A stretch of 64,000 nucleotides of DNA from Cognaticolwellia aestuarii (GTDB lineage: Bacteria; Pseudomonadota; Gammaproteobacteria; Enterobacterales; Alteromonadaceae), in contig NZ_MUZV01000004.1 of assembly GCF_002000025.1 (NCBI RefSeq), positions 186,001 to 250,000 of the forward strand, given 5' to 3'. The translations under genes were made by a program, and so were the position numbers. The notes under the pieces were generated by a model. It had not been told where the DNA came from, searched no databases, and saw only the letters and a list, made by a program, of their open reading frames with translations. Shown here one piece after another: positions 57,579 through 64,000 of the stretch. How positions within the stretch are numbered: position 1 is the stretch's first letter; each line of letters starts with the position of its first letter.

Positions 57579-59756
57579 TTAACCTCTTCTCCACGTGTGG
57601 AACTTCTCTAACCAGTTTAAAACAGTTTCTGGTGCATGATTACGCTTCCATTCACCTGCGGCGTATTTATTGCCTTCAGCCCACGTTGGGTAGCTGTGAA
57701 TCGTGCCTAAAATCTTGTTTAAGCCTAAACCATGCTTCATGGCTAATACAAACTCAGCAATTAAGTCACCGGCATGTTCAGAGACAATAGTAACGCCAAG
57801 TATTTTATCTTTACCTTTAGGTGTGATCACTTTAATAAAACCATTGGCAGCACTATCGGTAATTGCTCGGTCTAACTCTTCAAAGTCAAAACGGGTAATT
57901 TCATAATCGAGACCTTGTTCAATGGCTTCTTGTTCGTTTATGCCTACACGTGCAACTTCTGGGTCAATAAAGGTTGCCCATGGAATAACACGGTAATCAA
58001 CCTTAAACTTCTTAAAGGTGCCAAATAAAGCATTAACTGCAGCGTACCAACCTTGATGAGCGGCAACATGGGTAAATTGGTAAGGACCAACAATGTCACC
58101 CGCGGCAAAGATGTTCGGGTATAAGGTTTCTAAATATTCATTAGTTTGAATAGTACGGTTAGTTTCTATTCCAAGCTCTTCAAGACCGTAGCCTTTCAAG
58201 CGAGCAGAGCGGCCAACAGCGCATAGTAACTGGTCGTATTCAATGGCAATTTCTTCTTCTTGCTCTGAACCTTGTTCGTGCTTAAGGTTTTTCACAATGA
58301 TGAATTTTTTACCGTCACGTTGTTCACAACGTAAAGCTTGGTGCGAAGTTAAAATATTCACGCCACTTTTTTGTAATGATTGGCTAGCAAATTCAGAGAC
58401 TTCAAGGTCTTCTCTGATCATGATGCGCTCAGCCATTTCAATTTGTATTACTTGTGAGCCCAAACGAGCGAAACTTTGCGCAAGTTCACTACCAATAGGA
58501 CCGCCGCCTAATACCACTAGTTTTTTCGGTGCAGTATCAAGTTTGGCAAATTCTGTCCATAAAGTATCACTAGTCACATAACCACTAGTTTCAATACCTG
58601 GTAATGATGGCACAAATGGACGAGCACCGGTGGCAATAACAATACTACGAGCGGTTAATGTTTGCATGGTGCCATCGTTAAGCTTAATTTCTACAGTCCA
58701 CGGATTAATTAATTTCCCGTAGCCTTTGATCACTTCTACACCTAAGTCTGTGTAACGTTCAACACTGTCGTGTGGCGCAATATCGGCAATCACTTGATGT
58801 ACACGTGCCATTACTTTCTTAAAAGAAAACTGTGGCGTTGCGTTCTCTAAACCATAGTGTTCGCCATGGGTAATTTGGTCGACTATTTTGGCACTTTTAA
58901 TGATTGCCTTACTCGGTACACAACCATAGTTTAAACAGTCTCCGCCCATTTCGCCGGCTTCAATTAGTGTTACTTTTGCTTTTACAGCGGCTGCGATATA
59001 GCTTGTTACCAAACCACCCGCACCAGCACCAATCACCAATAAGTTACGGTCAAAGCTTTTTGGTTTTTGCCATTTTTTATAAACTTTACGTTGTTTAATT
59101 TTGTTAACAATCGCTTTACCAATAAGCGGTAATAGCCCAAGTAACACAAAAGAGAAAATAAGTTTAGGTGACAATATGCCCGATAAGCTGTTTATTTCTG
59201 CTAACTGTGTACCTGCGTTAACATATACCACCGTACCAGCAAGCATACCTATTTGACTAACCCAGTAAAAAGTCCAAGCTTTTATGCCGGTAACGCCCAT
59301 CAGTAAGTTAACTAAAAAGAACGGAAAAACAGGCACTAAACGTAGAGTAAAGAGATAAAAAGCACCTTCTTTTTGCACGCCTTCATCAATGGCTTTTAAG
59401 CGCTCTGGAAACTTGCTTTTGATGCTATCGCGTAATAAGTAACGAGATACCAAAAAGGCTAATAATGCGCCAAGGCTTGACGCGAAAGATACCAAGACAA
59501 AACCTTCCACTAAACCAAATAAAGCGCCTGCTGCTAAAGTCAAAATAGCGGCGCCAGGTAATGACAGTGCAGCCACTAAAACGTAAAGAGCAAAAAAGCC
59601 ACCAACAACTAATAATGGTGATTGTTCACGCCACTGGCCGAACTGATCCATTGAGCCTTTCAATCCCTCTAATGTCAGTAATTGATTGAGGTCGTAATGA
59701 AAAAACAAAGCCACAAGCGTGATGGCAATAACTAATAATAGTATTTTCTTAAACAT
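57579..59756 (-). CDS. VTT (TVP38/DedA-like) membrane domain fused to a flavin disulfide reductase
   Basis: A 725-residue fusion. Residues 1-215 form the VTT membrane domain (AAILTLAAGALFGLVEGF; SLGALLAFLVSRYLL). From residue 238 a mercuric reductase/lipoamide-dehydrogenase-like enzyme follows: FAD site VIGAGAGGLVTSYIA, redox pair Cys274 and Cys279 (GGDCLNYGCVPSK), NAD site VVLGGGPIGSELAQ and the C-terminal dimer His-Glu block HSYPTWAEGNKYAAGEW. No N-terminal HMA domain and no MerA C-terminal Cys pair are seen, so mercury reduction is unlikely. The electron acceptor is unknown. It starts 11 bases after the TonB receptor gene. Confidence 0.92.
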   Translation of the reverse strand: MFKKILLLVIAITLVALFFHYDLNQLLTLEGLKGSMDQFGQWREQSPLLVVGGFFALYVLVAALSLPGAAILTLAAGALFGLVEGFVLVSFASSLGALLAFLVSRYLLRDSIKSKFPERLKAIDEGVQKEGAFYLFTLRLVPVFPFFLVNLLMGVTGIKAWTFYWVSQIGMLAGTVVYVNAGTQLAEINSLSGILSPKLIFSFVLLGLLPLIGKAIVNKIKQRKVYKKWQKPKSFDRNLLVIGAGAGGLVTSYIAAAVKAKVTLIEAGEMGGDCLNYGCVPSKAIIKSAKIVDQITHGEHYGLENATPQFSFKKVMARVHQVIADIAPHDSVERYTDLGVEVIKGYGKLINPWTVEIKLNDGTMQTLTARSIVIATGARPFVPSLPGIETSGYVTSDTLWTEFAKLDTAPKKLVVLGGGPIGSELAQSFARLGSQVIQIEMAERIMIREDLEVSEFASQSLQKSGVNILTSHQALRCEQRDGKKFIIVKNLKHEQGSEQEEEIAIEYDQLLCAVGRSARLKGYGLEELGIETNRTIQTNEYLETLYPNIFAAGDIVGPYQFTHVAAHQGWYAAVNALFGTFKKFKVDYRVIPWATFIDPEVARVGINEQEAIEQGLDYEITRFDFEELDRAITDSAANGFIKVITPKGKDKILGVTIVSEHAGDLIAEFVLAMKHGLGLNKILGTIHSYPTWAEGNKYAAGEWKRNHAPETVLNWLEKFHTWRRG

Positions 59757-59767
59757 GAAAAGCGTCC

Positions 59768-62137
59768 TTAGAAACTGTGCGTTAAAGTGAGTTTGGCATG
59801 AACAGGTAGTTCAGGAAAAACTAAGGTAGAGCCAAAATATCCGCCTTCAAACACTGGGCGCCAATTCTTTTGGTTGGTGACATTATTAATATCAAAACGT
59901 AGTTTAGTTTGTTCATTAATACGGTAACTCGTATTAATGCCTAGCGTGTATTGGTCACGTATATTGACCGTGGCTAAAAAATCCAGTGGATAACTTGAAG
60001 TATATAATGCGGCAAAGCCTGCTTGCCATGATTCAGTAAGATAAATTCCACCATTAACACTTAATGTTTGCTCCGGAATGCCTTGTACTCGTCGTTCAGA
60101 AGGAGCGAAAGCCGTGAAGTTTGGTGCGCCTACGCTAGTACCTTGAATAATATCAGGGCGAGAGTTATCAAAAGCATCAGCAATTTGGCCAGAGTTTTGG
60201 CTGCTTGAAGAGTTATCGTAACGAGCATCAAGGTAGCTATACCCTATGTTAAACCAATAAGGTGCAGCGTCATAAAACACTTGCAGTTCAACACCTTTGG
60301 TTTTTATACCTGTGTTGCTGCCATCGCGATTACGTAAACTACGACGTTGATTAAACACTGAGCCATCAACATACCAAGCACTGTTATCAGGAATATACTT
60401 TATACCCACTTCATTTAATGTATTTTCAGTGGCAAAGTTTTGCTCACTAATTAAGTTATCAGCGCCAAGTGAAGTACCACCGGCCATACTATTTGAAGTT
60501 GCTTCGTTGTAACTTGTTGCAGCATAAACGGTTAAGTCAGCATTTAGCTTGTAATTAATGCTCGCTTGGCCAGAATGCAATATCTCATTAATGCTATCTC
60601 GTGCCGCTATTTGTCCGGTAGGAGCAATAGGGTCGCGCGCTTCAACATCATAAAAATCAATACGATAACCAAAATTTGTTCGTAAGCGTTCGCTCCACTG
60701 GCTGTCTTGCTGAATGGCAAAACCGGTTTGCCAGCTTGTTGAGTCAGTGGTATCTGATAACGAATAATCGCCAGCGTTATCATTATTAATATCATACTGA
60801 CCACCCGGTGAGACAAATAAGCCAGGGCGAAGTTCTACTAATCTAGATTGCTGTTCAATAGTTAGTGGAATACGACGATTTTCAAGTGAACCGGTTAAAT
60901 CAATAGGATCATCAGCTTCAGTGGTGAATTGACTATAACCGCGTACTTTATTGTAGCGCACGTCAAAGGCTAAAATAGTTTGTTGTTGGCTATTCCAATC
61001 ATAACTTAGTTCAAGGCGGTTTTGCGCGGTATCAGCACCGTCTATAATTTCCACAAAACTATTTTGCGCAATTTCATCACGCGTTAAATGTTGATAATAA
61101 GTGGTGTTTTTTAAACGTATTTGGCTCGTTAATTCACGCGAGTATATGCTATGTAGTAAGAAGGTTTTCGCTTCGTTTTCATTATCAGGATCGGTTAGTA
61201 CCGTACTGCGAGCAATTTTTACTTGTCCTGTTGGTGATACTACTGCACCAGCACCGGGTACGGTGCTACCGTTAGGCTGCACACCTTGACCGGTTATATA
61301 TAAGCCGCTATCAATTAATGCTTGTGTTGGTCTATTAATACCGGCATTGTCGGTAAATTCAACTTGGTATAATTCAAAGTTGATATCCCATGTGCTTTGG
61401 CTGTCAGGTAATAAACGAAAGGCCGCATAAAAGCTATCACTTTTAAAACTTGAATAGTCATAAAAGCTGCCATTATCAACATGTTCAGCGCTAATTCTAA
61501 AGCCACTTTCACCTTCAACAATCGGAGCAGCAATATCAAGTTGTGCACTGTATTGATCCCAACGACCAGCAGTAAGTTTTACTTTCGCTAGGCTTTTGTC
61601 AGTTGATGCGCGTTTAGATTGTAAATTTACAAAGCCACCATTGCGTTGGCTACTACCAAACAATACCGGTGGTGCACCTTTGATCACATCAAGTTGATCT
61701 ACTGAGTTAAATGATAGCGGTACACCAAAACCGTTATTACCAGCTTGACGACGCATACCGTCTTGAAAAAGTTCGCCTAATTGCCCACGCAAGGTAGGTA
61801 AGCTTGGTGCGCCAAAGCCGCTTGCAGCATAACTACTTGGTGTAACGGCTAAAATGTCTTGTAAGTCAGTTATGTTCAACTGCTCCATCATTTCGTTGGT
61901 GATGGGCGTCATTGATCGTGCGATATCGGCTAAAGCTAAATCATCACCAAATGGTCCATTTATCGCAGTGTTTTTAGGAGAGAAGCCATGATTAATGATA
62001 GCTTGACCCGAAACCTCGATCACCTCAATAGCTTTATCTTCTGCACTAACAACCTGCCCGTAAAAAAGAAGATACATGCCAATAGTGATTGAATGGTATT
62101 TGCCACGAAAAAGAGAATTAATTTTCAATCTATCCAT
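59768..62137 (-). CDS. TonB-dependent outer-membrane receptor
   Basis: A receptor of 789 residues (813 if it starts at 62209). The signal peptide region ends YLLFYGQVVSA, followed by a TonB-box-like IEVIEVSG. The plug has LRGQLGELFQDGMRR and DVIKGAPPVLFGSSQRNGGF; a 22-strand barrel follows and the last residue is Phe. The sequence resembles siderophore-type receptors, but the ligand is not known. It is the first gene of the 51.4-62.2 kb operon. I chose the ATG at 62137 for its signal peptide; neither start has a strong ribosome-binding site. I found no convincing Fur box upstream. Confidence 0.9.
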   Translation of the reverse strand: MDRLKINSLFRGKYHSITIGMYLLFYGQVVSAEDKAIEVIEVSGQAIINHGFSPKNTAINGPFGDDLALADIARSMTPITNEMMEQLNITDLQDILAVTPSSYAASGFGAPSLPTLRGQLGELFQDGMRRQAGNNGFGVPLSFNSVDQLDVIKGAPPVLFGSSQRNGGFVNLQSKRASTDKSLAKVKLTAGRWDQYSAQLDIAAPIVEGESGFRISAEHVDNGSFYDYSSFKSDSFYAAFRLLPDSQSTWDINFELYQVEFTDNAGINRPTQALIDSGLYITGQGVQPNGSTVPGAGAVVSPTGQVKIARSTVLTDPDNENEAKTFLLHSIYSRELTSQIRLKNTTYYQHLTRDEIAQNSFVEIIDGADTAQNRLELSYDWNSQQQTILAFDVRYNKVRGYSQFTTEADDPIDLTGSLENRRIPLTIEQQSRLVELRPGLFVSPGGQYDINNDNAGDYSLSDTTDSTSWQTGFAIQQDSQWSERLRTNFGYRIDFYDVEARDPIAPTGQIAARDSINEILHSGQASINYKLNADLTVYAATSYNEATSNSMAGGTSLGADNLISEQNFATENTLNEVGIKYIPDNSAWYVDGSVFNQRRSLRNRDGSNTGIKTKGVELQVFYDAAPYWFNIGYSYLDARYDNSSSSQNSGQIADAFDNSRPDIIQGTSVGAPNFTAFAPSERRVQGIPEQTLSVNGGIYLTESWQAGFAALYTSSYPLDFLATVNIRDQYTLGINTSYRINEQTKLRFDINNVTNQKNWRPVFEGGYFGSTLVFPELPVHAKLTLTHSF

Positions 62138-62377
62138 AAAAGAACTGTTACTTTTGCCGTTAAAAATATGATGATAGTTAAGACCAAGTGACAGTGAAGT
62201 AAATTTCATTTTTTATAAAAACCAGTAAAAATAAAATCAATGCTACAAGTCATCCGGGCAACTCTGCTTATACTTAAGACTAGCAGCATTGTTATTGAAA
62301 GTAGTTATTAGCCTTAGTTTAAATAATAGTAATATATGCTAATTGTGACTTTTTTAAGAAAGGTATAAACGAGAAGA

Positions 62378-62405
62378 GCAAGCTAAGAGTCGAAATCAAG
62401 CTTGC
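62378..62405 (-). terminator. Hairpin after rseC
   Basis: Arms GCAAGCT/AGCTTGC with a 14-base loop lie just past the rseC stop. On the minus strand they are followed by TCTTCTCG. It probably separates the rse operon from the TonB operon. Confidence 0.55.
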
Positions 62406-62410
62406 CAACA

Positions 62411-62884
62411 TTAGTTAATATGAACGACAGGGATTTTCTGTTTATCAACGCGCAGAATTTTAGGTGCTAACTTGGTACAGTTTTCTGATTTACTTTGTTG
62501 TTTTTTAGCCAGTAGAAAACCAACAACACCGCCCATTATGGCGAATACAATAGCAAAAGCTTCATGCGCTAAATAATTTGCATTTATCAAATACTGACCG
62601 CACCATGCAGCGATAATTAGCCCCAATAAAGGCCATAAATATACTTGTAGTGCCGATGATAATAAAGCTGACTCATTTAAGCCAATAATAACTTTGTCAC
62701 CTAATTGCAACGGCAGTGTTGAAATTAAATTCATCGAGAGTTTTTTTTGTGGAAATGCTTTTGCTACTTGACCACTACCACAATTATCAACTTGCTGACA
62801 GCCACTACAAGCAGATTTAATATCGCTAGTAACCGTAACGTTATTATCATTAATCGCCACAACAGTAGCTTGTTCTTCGATCAT
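62411..62884 (-). CDS. rseC: SoxR-reducing / sigma-E regulatory protein RseC
   Basis: A 157-residue inner-membrane protein. The N-terminal cytoplasmic part has the Cys cluster CSGCQQVDNC, and two membrane helices follow (LLSSALQVYLWPLLGLIIAAW and FAIVFAIMGGVVGFLLAKKQ). E. coli RseC modulates sigma-E and is part of the SoxR-reducing system. The gene overlaps rseB by four bases. Confidence 0.95.
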   Translation of the reverse strand: MIEEQATVVAINDNNVTVTSDIKSACSGCQQVDNCGSGQVAKAFPQKKLSMNLISTLPLQLGDKVIIGLNESALLSSALQVYLWPLLGLIIAAWCGQYLINANYLAHEAFAIVFAIMGGVVGFLLAKKQQSKSENCTKLAPKILRVDKQKIPVVHIN

Positions 62885-63843
62885 GGTGCAACCTGTGGTG
62901 TAAGTACAACTGAGTCAGCAATAGCTTTGGCCGTTTTAGCCGGTATTTTACCTACAACACTGACTTCAAAACCATTAATAACTTGGTTCAAAACCGCTGT
63001 TGCGCCATCCATTACATAATCAGTAGCACGTTGGTTGCCATCACTTGGGTTAACGTATACTGAAACATCTATCAATCCGTCAGTAAAAAGCATAAATTCA
63101 ACTGGTTTCTTTGTCGCTGAAATGCGATGACGGTTAGCATTAATACGTGCGAATCCTTCTGGTAACCAGTTGACTTGCCACTGTAGCTTTTGCTCTTGAT
63201 AACCTTCTGGTATTTCGATGGTTTTTGGTAATGTTGTTTGCTGTAATTGTACTAAACTTTCACCTAACTCTGACGTGATATCCAGATGGGTAAATTGTAT
63301 TTGCTCAAGTAATTGTCCAGTTCGATTCACTAAGGCAAGCTTTAATAACATGCCAGTCTTTTGATCTAACCACAACCAATGTCCATAGCGGTACGGGTCC
63401 TTAGAGACAATACGAATGAGCTGTGCTGGACGACCTAATACACGACTACGACCAACAGAAATAAAATCATATGTTTGCGCAAGCTTACCAACGTCGCCAC
63501 GTAAAATAGCCGGAATAGGACCGCTTATTTGCTGTGAGGTAACTGAATAGGGAGGCAGCTCTGGTTCGATATAACTAACGGTATTTTTCTTGCGTAACAC
63601 ATCTCGGCGAGGCCCATTGAGTAAAGATAATATTTCTAACTCATCGCCACTTTCATCAACACCATGAAACCAATGATAAGGCTCGGCTTGATTATTTTTA
63701 ACGACCACAAAAGACGTGCTAAAGTTAAGCGTTTGTAAAGAATTGGCTAGACGTTCAAGCCAAGGTTCAGCAGGTTCATTTTCAGCAGCTGCTACTGATG
63801 TGCTAATGCTAACCATTAGCAACAGACTAGATATTAATTTCAT
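62881..63843 (-). CDS. rseB: Sigma-E anti-anti regulatory protein RseB
   Basis: A 320-residue periplasmic protein with a signal peptide (LISSLLLMVSISTSVAA|AEN). It matches MucB/RseB: the LNFSTSFVVVKNNQAEPYHW strands, the LNGPRRDVLRK block and the LDQKTGMLLKL segment. RseB protects RseA from cleavage by DegS until lipids or lipopolysaccharide release it. It overlaps the rseA stop (ATGA) and rseC by four bases, so the operon is tightly coupled. Confidence 0.96.
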   Translation of the reverse strand: MKLISSLLLMVSISTSVAAAENEPAEPWLERLANSLQTLNFSTSFVVVKNNQAEPYHWFHGVDESGDELEILSLLNGPRRDVLRKKNTVSYIEPELPPYSVTSQQISGPIPAILRGDVGKLAQTYDFISVGRSRVLGRPAQLIRIVSKDPYRYGHWLWLDQKTGMLLKLALVNRTGQLLEQIQFTHLDITSELGESLVQLQQTTLPKTIEIPEGYQEQKLQWQVNWLPEGFARINANRHRISATKKPVEFMLFTDGLIDVSVYVNPSDGNQRATDYVMDGATAVLNQVINGFEVSVVGKIPAKTAKAIADSVVLTPQVAP

Positions 63844-64000
63844 TTAGCTGGTTCTTCAGCCTTTTCTTGTTGAAGTGTGTTATTTACATCAACTGAACTC
63901 AATTTTATTTGTTGTTGATGATCTGATAATAGTGCTTGAAAGCGTCGTTGTTGCTCAACAAAAGCTTGCTTTTCACTGGTACGACTATTCGGTTGAAAGT
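63840..64000 (-). CDS. rseA: Anti-sigma-E factor RseA, C-terminal end only
   Basis: The last 53 codons of the gene before rseB, ending in a TGA that overlaps the rseB ATG. The visible part is Gln-rich (EKQAFVEQQRRFQALLSDHQ) and fits the periplasmic tail of RseA. The identification rests on position ahead of rseB and on this tail. Confidence 0.85.
   Translation of the reverse strand, partial: FQPNSRTSEKQAFVEQQRRFQALLSDHQQQIKLSSVDVNNTLQQEKAEEPAK

Noticed and set aside
57579..59756. Mercuric reductase (merA)
   Set aside because: No HMA domain, no C-terminal vicinal Cys pair and no mer genes nearby; only the general flavin disulfide reductase fold is supported.
62210..62410. Fur box or cobalamin riboswitch ahead of the TonB receptor gene
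   Set aside because: No GATAAT-type inverted repeat and no conserved B12-box sequence could be found by eye.

Overview
The window looks like chromosome of an AT-rich marine gammaproteobacterium of the Alteromonadales, most like Colwelliaceae (Colwellia/Thalassotalea). Evidence: the housekeeping order mazG-relA-rlmD / barA / acpS-pdxJ-recO-era-rnc-lepB-lepA and rseC-rseB-rseA, the trmB/yggL/mutY/yggX neighbourhood, low G+C, and the protein families themselves. The species call is inference from gene content; no database comparison was possible.

Layout. 0-10 kb: a partial sensor kinase, an Ada-AlkA fusion with ogt (alkylation repair), trmB, a chemotaxis receptor lying inside the usual trmB-yggL-mutY-yggX neighbourhood, then a tRNA-Phe/tRNA-Thr/tRNA-Thr cluster behind a strong stringent-type promoter, with a decayed third tRNA-Thr. 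10.5-13 kb: an SOS cassette with a clear LexA box, umuD, umuC and a SRAP (YedK/HMCES-like) gene. 13-17 kb: an orphan PEP-CTERM protein and the agmatine route speA-speB. 17.6-23.7 kb: accessory DNA with a DUF998 gene split by a miniature transposable element, two hydrolases, a yqjD/yqjE/yqjK-like membrane operon, and a nested pair of miniature elements. 24-36 kb: AsmA, a LysR regulator, small secreted proteins, glutaminase, an M28 peptidase, a YebC-family protein, threonine aldolase and an enoyl-CoA hydratase. 36-51 kb: core housekeeping genes. 51-62 kb: an eight-gene operon placed between rseC and lepA, which are neighbours in E. coli. 62-64 kb: rseC, rseB and the end of rseA.

Mobile structure. 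There are three copies of a TA-flanked inverted-repeat element (family A: 262, 358 and 311 bp) and two copies of a second one (family B: about 229 bp). Neither encodes a transposase. Copy A1 splits the DUF998 gene so that removing the element and one TA restores an open frame. Copy A2 sits inside B2, and B1 serves as the unoccupied reference site, proving the TA duplication. Copy A3 replaces the rlmD stop codon, adds five residues and pushes rlmD away from relA.

The best candidate for an undescribed system is the 51.4-62.2 kb operon: a TonB-dependent receptor, a VTT membrane domain fused to a MerA/Lpd-like flavin disulfide reductase, a DUF547 protein, a YnjB-YnjC-YnjD ABC importer, a YnjF-like CDP-alcohol phosphatidyltransferase and a fatty-acid-hydroxylase-family enzyme. 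Together they could carry a ligand across both membranes and couple it to redox and lipid chemistry. The ligand cannot be read from the sequence.
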